Below, piece by piece: positions 35,615 to 43,756 of a DNA stretch of 64,000 nt (the stretch's first letter is position 1; the number at the start of each line of letters is the position of its first letter). Source of the DNA: Pseudomonas sp. JAI120 (GTDB lineage: Bacteria; Pseudomonadota; Gammaproteobacteria; Pseudomonadales; Pseudomonadaceae); NCBI RefSeq assembly GCF_014207255.1, contig NZ_JACHCZ010000005.1, positions 248,001 through 312,000 of the forward strand. Reading direction: 5' to 3'. The notes beneath the pieces are model-generated. The model was given only the letters and a program-made list of their open reading frames with translations, made no database searches and was not told the DNA's origin. The position numbers and the translations under genes were made by a program.

Positions 35615-36607
35615 TTATACCGTAATTGGATCCGATCTTCCTGTGCTTTGTCCTTGTACCGCGTCCACCACCAGGCAGGCATTGCGTACCGTGGCATTCA
35701 GGCGCAGGGCATTGCCCTCCAAGATACATTCGGCAATCGCCGGCTCCAGCTCCACCCGCAAACGCCGGCCCAGCGCACGTGCGCCGAACCGCGCATCGTG
35801 GTGACGGCACAGCCAGGCCCGCGCGTGTTCATCCAGCACCAACGAGCACTGTTGCGCCGCCAAGCGCTGATTGAGTTTGCCCAGCTCCACCTCCAGCAGT
35901 GCTTCCAGCCACTGAGCGTCGATGGGTTCGAACATCAGGATGCGGTCGATACGATTAAGGAACTCCGGTTCAAAATGACCATGCAGCGCCTCTTCCAATA
36001 CAGCCGCCTCATCCCGGACAAATACCCGCAGCAACCGACGCCAACCTTGGGCGAACCGCTGACGATGACGACGCGCCTGCCGCGCGCCGATATTGCTGGT
36101 CATGAAGATCAGGCAGTTGCGAAAGTCCAGGGTGCGAGTGCCTGCGGCCAACGTCAGTTGGCCATTTTCCAGAATGCCCAGCAGGCTGCGCAGCACTTCC
36201 TGGCTGGCCTTTTCCAGTTCGTCGAACAGCACGATGCCAGGTCGGCTGTAGGTACCCTGGATCAACTCGCTGTTGAACAGGCTGATACCCTCCTTGCTGC
36301 CCACATAGCCGGGGGGCGCGCCAGTGAGCGCAGCGGTGTAATGTTCCTGGGCCAGGGTGTGCATGTCGATGCGGCAAAAGCCGTCGGCGCGGCCGTGCAG
36401 CGCCTGGGCCAGCAGGCGCACGACCTCGGTCTTGCCCACACCGGTCGGGCCCATGAACAGATTGACGCTTAGCGGTCGATCACGCTCACCGATATCCGCC
36501 TTGACCACCTTGAGCAAGCCTTCCACCTGAGCCAGTGCAGCGTCCTGGCCGACGATCCGGCTGCGCAACAACGCCATCACCTGCGCCGGTTCAAAGGTAA
36601 AGCGCAT
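35615..36607 (-). CDS. amiB: AmiB-like Clp/AAA+ ATPase of the amidase operon
   Basis: A 330-residue protein resembling the second AAA+ module of ClpB/ClpA. It has Walker A GPTGVGKT (residues 52-59), a pore-loop-like GYVGSKEG near 104, Walker B IVLFDELEKA near 128, a sensor-like MTSNIG, and the C-terminal small domain with RFGARALGRRL. The ClpB N-domain, first AAA module and middle coil are absent. In the P. aeruginosa ami operon amiE is followed by amiB, a Clp-like ATPase of comparable size, and here the gene starts three bases after the amiE stop, so I infer AmiB. Its role in amidase function is not well defined; a chaperone for the amidase or transporter is inference. Confidence 0.75.
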   Translation of the reverse strand: MRFTFEPAQVMALLRSRIVGQDAALAQVEGLLKVVKADIGERDRPLSVNLFMGPTGVGKTEVVRLLAQALHGRADGFCRIDMHTLAQEHYTAALTGAPPGYVGSKEGISLFNSELIQGTYSRPGIVLFDELEKASQEVLRSLLGILENGQLTLAAGTRTLDFRNCLIFMTSNIGARQARRHRQRFAQGWRRLLRVFVRDEAAVLEEALHGHFEPEFLNRIDRILMFEPIDAQWLEALLEVELGKLNQRLAAQQCSLVLDEHARAWLCRHHDARFGARALGRRLRVELEPAIAECILEGNALRLNATVRNACLVVDAVQGQSTGRSDPITV

Positions 36608-36610
36608 GCG

Positions 36611-37654
36611 CTACTCCAGCGTCTTTTCTTTACCGCCATGGGGCAATTGCCCCACCGGGCACTCGGCCACGCCCACCGTGCTGCGGGTGATTTTCTCCAC
36701 ATTCTCCTGCGCCTTTTGCGCATCCAGCACCCAGGTACGGTAGAACTCGAACGGACAGTCGGCCACGCCCTTGTCGCCATCGCCCGAGGCATGCATACCG
36801 GTGTAGCCGCGGTGCAGCAGCTTGAACAGATGGTTCTGCGACTGGTCATTGGCTCGCGCATCGCGAATCTGCGACACCGACAATTGCGCGTACTGGATGC
36901 CCATCTCCTCCTCACCGCACTCGCCCAACGTGCGCCCGTCAAAGCCGATGATCGCCGAGTGACCGAAGTACGAATACACCCCATCGAACCCAGACGCGTT
37001 GGCCACCGCCACGTAGCAGTTATTCGCCCAGGCCATGCTCTTGGACATCTGCACCTGCTGCTCCTTGGCCGGGTACATATAGCCCTGGCAGCGCACGATC
37101 AGCTCCGCGCCCTTCATCGCGCAATCGCGCCAGATCTCCGGGTAGTTGCCGTCATCACAGATGATCAGGCTGATCTTCATGCCTTTGGGTCCGTCGCACA
37201 CGTAGGTGCGATCACCCGGGTACCACCCCTCGATGGGGCACCAGGGGATGCACTTGCGATAGCGCTGCACAATTTCGCCGCAGTTATTGATCAATACCAA
37301 CGTGTTATAGGGCGCCTTGTGCGGATGCTCCTCATGGCGCTCGCCAGTGAGGGAAAACACGCCCCAGGTATTGGCCTGGCGGCAGGCGGCCGAGAAGATC
37401 GCCGTCTCGTCGCCAGGAATACTCGCAGCGGTCGCCATCATCTCGTCGTGGTCGTACATGATGCCCATGGTGCTGTATTCAGGGAACACCACCAAGTCCA
37501 TGCCGGGCAGGCCCTGTTTCATGCCGAGGATAATGTCGGCAATCTTCTTCGCGTTGTCGATGACCTCGGCCTTGCTGTGCAGACGCGGCATCTTGTAGTT
37601 CACCACCGCGACACCGACGGTGTCCGGGCTGCTGGAAATATCGCCATGACGCAT
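36611..37654 (-). CDS. amiE: Aliphatic amidase
   Basis: A 347-residue nitrilase-superfamily enzyme that hydrolyses short aliphatic amides such as acetamide and propionamide to the acid and ammonia. The catalytic triad falls at the numbering of P. aeruginosa AmiE (346 residues): Glu59 (VVFPEYS), Lys134 (RYRKCIPW) and Cys166 (LIICDDGNYP). It starts at ATG 37654, 15 bases after fmdB, and is followed after three bases by amiB. It lies in an fmdA-fmdB-amiE-amiB operon and pairs with formamidase to cover C1 to C3 amides. The P. aeruginosa regulators AmiC and AmiR and the AmiS channel are not in this operon, so control must differ. Confidence 0.95.
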   Translation of the reverse strand: MRHGDISSSPDTVGVAVVNYKMPRLHSKAEVIDNAKKIADIILGMKQGLPGMDLVVFPEYSTMGIMYDHDEMMATAASIPGDETAIFSAACRQANTWGVFSLTGERHEEHPHKAPYNTLVLINNCGEIVQRYRKCIPWCPIEGWYPGDRTYVCDGPKGMKISLIICDDGNYPEIWRDCAMKGAELIVRCQGYMYPAKEQQVQMSKSMAWANNCYVAVANASGFDGVYSYFGHSAIIGFDGRTLGECGEEEMGIQYAQLSVSQIRDARANDQSQNHLFKLLHRGYTGMHASGDGDKGVADCPFEFYRTWVLDAQKAQENVEKITRSTVGVAECPVGQLPHGGKEKTLE

Positions 37655-37669
37655 TGCAGTGCTCCTGCT

Positions 37670-38017
37670 CTAGTGACTGATCATCCACGGCCGCGGGCCG
37701 GTCCTGGTCTTGAGGCCCAACGGGTTGGCCTTGCTCGGCAGCTCCTTTTTGCGGGTGCCACAGCAACTGCATCCGGTCGGGTGTCGACGGCTTTCCTGAT
37801 ACTCACCGACGGTTTGCGGCGCGTTGGCGCTGCGCTCGTTGCCGGCGATGGCCTTGCGCTGGTTGGCCGACAGCGTTTGCAGCGCCGGGGCCGACACCAA
37901 TAGCTGCCCGCCGGGCCCGGCGCAGTAAGGGCACTGGTTGGGCTCGTGGCGCTGGGCGATAGGCCGCAACATCGTGAACGTGCCGCAGGTGTCGCAGGCG
38001 TATTCGTAGGTCGGCAT
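37670..38017 (-). CDS. fmdB: FmdB-like zinc-ribbon protein
   Basis: A 115-residue protein starting at ATG 38017, two bases after the fmdA stop. The N-terminus MPTYEYACDTCG with a second pair CPYCAG forms the CxxC zinc ribbon typical of FmdB (residues 1-40). A further C-terminal cluster, CSCCGTRKK, adds possible metal ligands. In Methylophilus, FmdB was named as a regulator of formamidase expression; a regulatory or enzyme-maturation role here is inference from that work and from the operon position. Confidence 0.85.
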   Translation of the reverse strand: MPTYEYACDTCGTFTMLRPIAQRHEPNQCPYCAGPGGQLLVSAPALQTLSANQRKAIAGNERSANAPQTVGEYQESRRHPTGCSCCGTRKKELPSKANPLGLKTRTGPRPWMISH

Positions 38018-38019
38018 GG

Positions 38020-39249
38020 CTACAGGTCCGGAGCGATGGGCAAGTCGATACTGCCGTCGAGAAATAGGGTCGGCCCGTTGGCGTTGGGGTTGATATCGAA
38101 CTCGAAGATTTCCGTGGGCAACCACAAGGTCGCGCAGGCATTCGGTATATCCACCACGCCACTGATGTGCCCCTGCACCGGTGCCGAGCCGAGCAACGCG
38201 TAACCCTGGGCTGGCGAATAGCCGAACTTGGTCAAATAGTTGATCGCATTCAGGCATGCCTGGCGGTAGGCGACGTTGACGTCCAGGTAGTGCTGCTGGC
38301 CCTGCTCGTCCACCGAGATGCCTTCGAAGATCAGGTAGTTCTTGTAGTGCGGCGTGATCGGGCTCGGCTTGAACACTGGGTTCTTGATCCCGTATTTGGC
38401 CATGCCGCCTTTGATCAGCTCGACTTTCATATGCACCCAGCCAGCCATTTCAATGGCGCCGCAAAAGGTGATTTCACCGTCGCCCTGACTGAAGTGCAGG
38501 TCGCCCACCGACAGCCCGGCGCCGTTGACGTAGACCGGGAAGAAGATCTTCGAACCCCGGGACAAATCCTTGATGTCGCAGTTACCGCCATGTTCACGCG
38601 GCGGCACGGTGCGCGCGCCGGTGGCGGCGGCATCGTCGCGGGCCTGCCCCTTGAGCTTGCCCATATGCGCGGTGGCGGCCAGCGGTGCGTTGGCCAGTGG
38701 CGGTACACGGGTTGGGTTGGTGTCGATCAGCTCCTGTTCACGGCGGTTCCAGTCGGCGAGCATCACCGGATCGGGCAAGCAGCCAATCAGACCAGGGTGG
38801 ATCAGGCCGGCGAAATTCACCCCCGGAATATGCCGCGAGCGGGTGAACATGCCCTTGAAATCCCAGATGGCTTTTTGTGCGCTGGGGAAGTGATCAGTGA
38901 GAAAACCACCGCCATTCTGCCGGGAGAAAAACCCGTTGAAACCCCACTGTGAATCGGCCTTGGCACCGATATCGAGCAAGTCCACCACCAGCAGGTCTCC
39001 CGGCTCGGCGCCGTGCACACCCACCGGGCCCGACAGGTAATGCACGGTGGACAGGTCCACATCGCGCACATCGCTGGCGTCGTCGTTGTTCTTGATTGCG
39101 CCGGCGGTCCAGTCGTAGGTTTCCAGGATGAAGTCGTCGCCCGGCTTCACCCAGCACGCCATCGGGATATCCGGGTGCCAGCGGTTATGGATTTGCTCGT
39201 TCTCGGTAACAGGCTGGTTGAGGTCGACTTTGATCAGCGTTTCGGTCAT
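38020..39249 (-). CDS. fmdA: Formamidase (acetamidase/formamidase family)
   Basis: A 409-residue protein of the FmdA/AmdA family, which hydrolyses formamide to formate and ammonia. The N-terminus MTETLIKVDLNQPVTENEQ and the segments VHYLSGPVGVHGAEPGDLL, HIPGVNFAGLIHPGLIGC and HGGNCDIKDLSRGSKIFFPV contain the Asp/His residues characteristic of this family. Length agrees with the family. ATG 39249 has AGGAG upstream (minus strand). It heads the fmdA-fmdB-amiE-amiB operon and has its own promoter region with a dyad identical in plan to the one before urtA. The cytoplasmic ammonia produced would serve as a nitrogen source. Confidence 0.93.
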   Translation of the reverse strand: MTETLIKVDLNQPVTENEQIHNRWHPDIPMACWVKPGDDFILETYDWTAGAIKNNDDASDVRDVDLSTVHYLSGPVGVHGAEPGDLLVVDLLDIGAKADSQWGFNGFFSRQNGGGFLTDHFPSAQKAIWDFKGMFTRSRHIPGVNFAGLIHPGLIGCLPDPVMLADWNRREQELIDTNPTRVPPLANAPLAATAHMGKLKGQARDDAAATGARTVPPREHGGNCDIKDLSRGSKIFFPVYVNGAGLSVGDLHFSQGDGEITFCGAIEMAGWVHMKVELIKGGMAKYGIKNPVFKPSPITPHYKNYLIFEGISVDEQGQQHYLDVNVAYRQACLNAINYLTKFGYSPAQGYALLGSAPVQGHISGVVDIPNACATLWLPTEIFEFDINPNANGPTLFLDGSIDLPIAPDL

Positions 39250-39316
39250 GGACTGGCTCCTGGACGGATGACGTAGGGCGTTCGATCCAGTCTCGGGGAG
39301 CCAGGTAAATCGGGGA

Positions 39317-39334
39317 ATACGTTGGATGACGTAT
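39317..39334. promoter_or_regulatory. Amide-regulon operator dyad upstream of fmdA
   Basis: ATACGT-TGGATG-ACGTAT, an inverted repeat 68 bases upstream of the fmdA ATG. The same six-base half-sites with the same six-base spacing occur upstream of urtA at 46065-46082. An additional TGACGTA half-site lies at 39269-39275. The LuxR-type response regulator at 49560 is the best candidate binder. Confidence 0.6.
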
Positions 39335-39338
39335 GAGG

Positions 39339-39659
39339 TCAGACCTTGTCGCGTTTCATCTGCATGGTCAGGGTGAAACGATCGGTGGGGTAGACCGATT
39401 CCGACACGGCGATCAGCCCACCGGGCTCATCGCGATATTGACGAATGATGGCCAGGCCCAGTGCGCCACTTTGCGCTTTGAAGCAGTGCATCACCGGCGC
39501 TGGCGTCGACCTTGATGCTCGACACACAGAAGTAATGCCCCCCGGTTCCAGCCCCAGTCGCCGGGCCAACGCACTATCGAGTACGTTCGAGTTGAATGTG
39601 GCCAAGCCGGTGCTGATCCACAACGTAGAGCATTCACTGTTTATGACCACAGCACTCAA
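39339..39659 (-). pseudogene. Remnant of a GntR-family (UTRA domain) regulator
   Basis: An open stretch of 106 codons directly upstream of fmdA whose C-terminal half (SALARRLGLEPG, then ALGLAIIRQYRDEPGG and SVYPTDRFTLTMQMKRDK) looks like the end of a UTRA ligand-binding domain of GntR regulators. The N-terminal winged-helix domain is missing, and the sequence between the recognisable pieces looks scrambled. It probably represents a former regulator of the amide genes, broken when the neighbouring type III gene segment arrived. Recognition is weak because the fragment is short. Confidence 0.45.
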
Positions 39660-39729
39660 CCCCGTACTGGGCTATGAACGCGTCGCTACGAAGCGAGGTG
39701 CCACCGAGACGGTCGGCGGCACCCTCGGT

Positions 39730-40890
39730 TCATCCAGCGGCAGTTGCACGCTTTTTATCGATCACGTGATCCAGGTTCGCCAGATCAAACCGCCCGTCCT
39801 TGTACCCAGGGCCGCCTTTGTCATTAACGCCAACATCCGTATCTTCCAGAAGCTGTTTGCGCTTGAGAAGTTCTGCCGCCGCTTGGCGCGCTTCCGGACT
39901 GTAGGCTTTATCCGAAGGCAACAACCCTGCTGCTTGTTTCAACTCCTTGAAGTTGACATAGTCATCACCATCACCGTACTCGACAAAGTTCGCTTTAATT
40001 GTTCTAAGCAGCTCTTCATCACTCATGCCTTTAAATCTATTGGAGGTATTACCGAGGTCGTCCCGGGTAAAACTCCCATCCAGCGTGCCTGTTTTACCTT
40101 CATCAAGTTCCTTGAACAAACTCCCCCGCGCCAGCAGTTCCTTGGCAATATTTATCTCATCCTGAGTGGCAGGTGTACCGTCCAGACGGTACCCCGAGGC
40201 CACTGCATTCAGCGACCTGTCGGTTATGGCGCCAGGGGTATTCGGGTCTTCCAGGGAACTGAAATGGGAGAGTACCTGATTGGAAAAGTCTTCCTTGCTG
40301 AGGTGGGTATAGGACTTACTCTCGGCATCAGGCATGCGCAAGACCTGGCCCCCACCGTAGTAGGGTTGCTGCGCGGCGAAGTTTGAATTGTCATACCTCG
40401 GCGATTGCCCGAAGTGCGGCTGGGGAAACTGCTGGTTGACCCTTTGCTGCTGCATGGCGCCGTTATAAGGCCCCGAGCGCGGCGACTGCTTGAAGGGTGC
40501 CTCCTGCGCTTCATAATGGTCAACGACGGCGGATACGTCCCCATGGCTGATAACGCCATCCTCCTGGCCTCCGTGGTTGATTGCGTCAAGCAGGTGTTCC
40601 ATTTTCGGATTGTTGAGAATCGCGCGGGCCAACAGGGTCATCTGATCATGATAGGGGTTTCCCGTCGGAGGACGACCGGCAGCGTGCTGAAGCGAATCAC
40701 GCGACACAAAAGCCGTTCCCGGGGTTCTGAAGTAATCAAAATTACCTGAAAAGTCTCGCGCGATTCTAGAGCTCTGAGCGCCCTCATAACCGCTATAACC
40801 ATGACCCCTTCCAGCGCCATCAGTGACTGGATTAAAGCCAGTGCCGGCAACTGGCTGACAGTGGGGTTGTTGACGACAATACAGTTCCAT
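39730..40890 (-). CDS. Orphan Hrp-type type III secretion effector/translocator-like protein
   Basis: A 386-residue protein without signal peptide or membrane helices. Its first 50 residues are rich in Ser, Gln and Gly, as in type III export signals. Repeated DG-containing, EF-hand-like units occur near residues 100 (EDGVISHGDVSAVV), 260 (LDGSFTRDDL), 305 (GDGDDYVNFKEL) and 365 (YKDGRFDLANLD), recalling the HrpK/HrpF/NolX group of translocator-like proteins. ATG 40890 has GAGGTG eight bases upstream. A perfect hrp box lies 72 bases before the start, so expression should depend on HrpL. Codon use and base composition are less GC-rich than the surrounding genes, and no type III apparatus is in the window. 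It sits between urtE and fmdA. Exact family and function uncertain. Confidence 0.65.
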   Translation of the reverse strand: MELYCRQQPHCQPVAGTGFNPVTDGAGRGHGYSGYEGAQSSRIARDFSGNFDYFRTPGTAFVSRDSLQHAAGRPPTGNPYHDQMTLLARAILNNPKMEHLLDAINHGGQEDGVISHGDVSAVVDHYEAQEAPFKQSPRSGPYNGAMQQQRVNQQFPQPHFGQSPRYDNSNFAAQQPYYGGGQVLRMPDAESKSYTHLSKEDFSNQVLSHFSSLEDPNTPGAITDRSLNAVASGYRLDGTPATQDEINIAKELLARGSLFKELDEGKTGTLDGSFTRDDLGNTSNRFKGMSDEELLRTIKANFVEYGDGDDYVNFKELKQAAGLLPSDKAYSPEARQAAAELLKRKQLLEDTDVGVNDKGGPGYKDGRFDLANLDHVIDKKRATAAG

Positions 40891-40962
40891 AGCTACACCT
40901 CAGTGTTATGGGGGTCGATAAATGCCAATCCAATAAAACTGCTTGCTGGATCAACGCCCCTC

Positions 40963-40991
40963 TCTGTGGTGACTGATAATAAGCCGGTTCC
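40963..40991 (-). promoter_or_regulatory. hrp box (HrpL sigma-factor promoter)
   Basis: On the minus strand: GGAACC-N16-CCACAGA. This fits the full HrpL consensus GGAACC-N15/16-CCACNNA with no mismatch. The adjoining gene at 39730-40890 begins 72 bases downstream. No other plausible gene lies in this direction. Confidence 0.85.
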
Positions 40992-41139
40992 AAAAAACCA
41001 ATTAAATGTACAACTAAGCGCGGGAAAACTACTTGGACATACTCTGCATGCGCCCCGAGCAGCAATACGATAAAACCTGCCATGGCTGTCGGAGAGCGCC
41101 TGGAATAAACTTGTATCCTCGCAGCCTTTGCCGCCCTGC

Positions 41140-41829
41140 TCACACCGACAAGTACCGACTGATCGTCGCCTCATCCACCCGATCCCGGGTCTCTTCAATC
41201 ACGAACCGCCCCTTCTCGATCACCAGGAAGCGGTCGGCGATCTCCAAGGTAAACGACAACACCTGCTCCGACACCACAATGGTCAGATCCCGCAGGTTGC
41301 GAATCTCCTTCAACGTGCGCGCGATGTCCTTGATGATCGACGGCTGAATACCCTCTGTCGGCTCATCCAGCAGCAGCACCTTGGGGTTGGTTGCCAACGC
41401 CCGGGCAATCGCCAGTTGCTGTTGCTGGCCGCCGGACAGGTTGCCACCCTTGCGCGATTGCATGTCGTAGAGCACCGGGAACAGTGCATACAAATCCTCC
41501 GGCACTTTCCCCCGCGCGGACGCCGACAGGCCGGTCTGGATATTTTCCAGCACGCTCATGCTCGGGAAAATCATGCGGCCCTGGGGCACATAGGCAATCC
41601 CGCGCGCTACCCGTTCATGGGTTTCCAGCGCCGACACATCCTGCCCGTCAACGCTGACCTGGCCCTTCCACTGCGGCAGGATGCCCATCAGGCTCTTGAA
41701 CAAGGTGGTCTTGCCCATGCCATTGCGGCCCATCACCGCGACAATCTCGCGCTTGGCCACGCTCAGGTCCAGGTCGTGGAGGATCTGGCTCTGCCCGTAG
41801 CCGCAGGACAACTGGTCGATCTTGAACAT
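41140..41829 (-). CDS. urtE: Urea/short-chain amide ABC transporter ATPase UrtE
   Basis: A 229-residue ABC ATPase of the branched-chain amino acid/urea (LivF-like) group. It has Walker A GRNGMGKTT (about residues 35-43), signature LSGGQQQQLAIA and Walker B VLLLDEPTEGIQ. I chose ATG 41829 (MFKIDQLSCGYGQ); the longer frame upstream overlaps urtD and reads as non-family sequence. It begins 10 bases after the urtD stop and is the last gene of urtABCDE. With UrtD it powers uptake through UrtB and UrtC. Formamidase and amidase follow about 1.9 kb downstream across an intervening foreign-looking segment. Confidence 0.93.
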   Translation of the reverse strand: MFKIDQLSCGYGQSQILHDLDLSVAKREIVAVMGRNGMGKTTLFKSLMGILPQWKGQVSVDGQDVSALETHERVARGIAYVPQGRMIFPSMSVLENIQTGLSASARGKVPEDLYALFPVLYDMQSRKGGNLSGGQQQQLAIARALATNPKVLLLDEPTEGIQPSIIKDIARTLKEIRNLRDLTIVVSEQVLSFTLEIADRFLVIEKGRFVIEETRDRVDEATISRYLSV

Positions 41830-41839
41830 GCGCGGTTCC

Positions 41840-42598
41840 TCAGTGGCCCAAATACACTTCGATGACTTTCGGATTGCTTTGCACCGACTCCATGCTGCCC
41901 TCGGCCAGCACCTTGCCCTGGTGCAGCACCGTGACTTTGTGGGCGATGCTTTTGACAAACTCCATGTCGTGCTCGATCACCAGCACCGAACGGCCCTGGC
42001 TGATGCGGTTGAGCAGCTCGGCGGTTTGCGCGCGTTCGTTGACGCTCATGCCGGCCACCGGTTCGTCGAGCATCAGCAGCTCGGGGTCTTGCATCAGCAG
42101 CATGCCGATCTCAAGCCACTGCTTTTGCCCGTGGGACAGCAGGTCGGCCTGTTGCTGCAGCAAATCGCCAAGGAAGATCTCCCGCGCCACCTCTTCCACC
42201 CGTGCAATCACCTGGGGGTTACGCTTGAAAAACAGCGCCCCCCACACCTTGCGACCTGCCGGATAAGACATCTCCAGGTTCTCGAACACCGTGAGGTTTT
42301 CGTAGATGGACGGGTTCTGGAACTTGCGTCCCACCCCTGCGCGCACGATGTTGTACTCGCGCATCTTGGTCAGTTCCTGGCCGTCGAACTGGATACTGCC
42401 GCTGGTGGCGCGGGTCTTGCCGCAGATCAGGTCGAGCACCGTGGTCTTGCCGGCGCCGTTGGGGCCGATCACCACGCGCACTTCGTTGCGGTCGATATAC
42501 AGGTTGAGGTTGTCGACGGCTTTGAAGCCGTCGAACGAGACAGTGAGGCCTTCGATGGCCAGCACCGGTTTATTCATTTCAAAGCCGACGGCGGTCAT
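41840..42598 (-). CDS. urtD: Urea/short-chain amide ABC transporter ATPase UrtD
   Basis: A 252-residue LivG-like ABC ATPase with Walker A GPNGAGKTT (about residues 43-51), a signature of the form LSHGQKQWLEIG and Walker B LLMLDEPVAGMS. The ATG at 42598 overlaps the urtC stop in an ATGA arrangement, which supports this start and translational coupling. A shorter start at Met8 is possible. It forms the second ATPase of the heterodimeric engine with UrtE. Confidence 0.93.
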   Translation of the reverse strand: MTAVGFEMNKPVLAIEGLTVSFDGFKAVDNLNLYIDRNEVRVVIGPNGAGKTTVLDLICGKTRATSGSIQFDGQELTKMREYNIVRAGVGRKFQNPSIYENLTVFENLEMSYPAGRKVWGALFFKRNPQVIARVEEVAREIFLGDLLQQQADLLSHGQKQWLEIGMLLMQDPELLMLDEPVAGMSVNERAQTAELLNRISQGRSVLVIEHDMEFVKSIAHKVTVLHQGKVLAEGSMESVQSNPKVIEVYLGH

Positions 42599-43746
42599 GG
42601 CTGGGTCTCCAGGATCTTGGTGTTGGCCTTGGCTTTAACCGGGGTGTTCGCCACAGGTGTGCGCCGCAGCAGTTTCGCCAACGCCTGGCGCCCATGACTG
42701 TCCCACAAGCCGGCCAAACCGTTGGGGAAGTACATGACCACGGCGATAAACAGCCCGCCCATCAGGTAAAGCCACAGTTCGGGGAAGGATTCGGAAAAGT
42801 AGGTCTTGCCGTAGTTCACCAGCAGCGCGCCATACACCGCGCCGAGCAACGACATGCGCCCGCCCACCGCCGCAAAAATAACCATCTCGATCGACGGCAC
42901 AATGCCCACGAACGACGGCGACATAAAGCCCACCTGCAAGGCGAACATCGCCCCGCCAATCGCCGAAAACGCGGCGGCCACGCAGAACACGAAGATCTTG
43001 AAGCTGGCCACGTCATACCCGGAAAAGCGCACGCGTTCTTCCTTGTCGCGCATGGCCATCAACAGCCGGCCGAGCTTGGACGCGAGGATGAAACGGCCGA
43101 TAAAGATGCAGCCGAACAACAAGCCGGCGTTGATGAAGTACAACATCATCTTCGCGCTGTCGGTACGCAGGTCCCAGCCGAGCAGCGTCTTGAGGTCGGT
43201 GACGCCATTGACGCCACCCGTCAGGCCTTGCTGGCCGACGATCAGCACCGTGAGGATCAGCGCAATCGCCTGGGTGACGATGGAAAAATACACATCGCCT
43301 ACGCGCCGCTTGAACAGCGCCATGCCGATGACAAACGCCAGCAGCACCGGCACGGCGATCACCGCCGCCAGGGTAAAGCTGAAACTGTGGAACGGCTGCC
43401 ACAGCCAGGGCAACTCAGTGATCTGGTTCCAGTCCATGAAGTCAGGGATACCCGGTGTGGATTGGATCCTGGTGCTCTGCGGGTCCGATGCCTCAAGCTT
43501 GAGAAACATCGCCATGCAGTAGCCGCCAACCCCAAAAAACACGCCCTGCCCCAAACTGAGGATGCCGCCATACCCCCAGCACAGCACCAGGCCCACGGCG
43601 ACAAACGCGTAGGTCAGGTACTTGCCGACCATATTCAGGCGAAAAGCGTCCAGGGTCAGGGGGAATATCACCAGGATCAGCAGCGCCAACAGCACGAGGC
43701 CGATCATGTTTTGCTGGCCGCCCAGCAGCTTGTCTAAAGCCTTCAT
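42595..43746 (-). CDS. urtC: Urea/short-chain amide ABC transporter permease UrtC
   Basis: A 383-residue, LivM-like inner-membrane permease with about ten hydrophobic segments. Family-typical stretches include YLTYAFVAVGLVLCWGYGGILSLGQG and the EAA-like region near RDKEERVRFSGYDVASFK. The C-terminus is a charged cytoplasmic tail ending next to urtD. It starts 10 bases after urtB stops and forms the translocation path together with UrtB. Confidence 0.93.
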   Translation of the reverse strand: MKALDKLLGGQQNMIGLVLLALLILVIFPLTLDAFRLNMVGKYLTYAFVAVGLVLCWGYGGILSLGQGVFFGVGGYCMAMFLKLEASDPQSTRIQSTPGIPDFMDWNQITELPWLWQPFHSFSFTLAAVIAVPVLLAFVIGMALFKRRVGDVYFSIVTQAIALILTVLIVGQQGLTGGVNGVTDLKTLLGWDLRTDSAKMMLYFINAGLLFGCIFIGRFILASKLGRLLMAMRDKEERVRFSGYDVASFKIFVFCVAAAFSAIGGAMFALQVGFMSPSFVGIVPSIEMVIFAAVGGRMSLLGAVYGALLVNYGKTYFSESFPELWLYLMGGLFIAVVMYFPNGLAGLWDSHGRQALAKLLRRTPVANTPVKAKANTKILETQP

Positions 43747-43756
43747 CTGCTCGCCT

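Noticed and set aside
34207..35625. Plus-strand open frame of 472 codons
   Set aside because: Antisense shadow of the MATE gene, with low-complexity Gln/His-rich translation.
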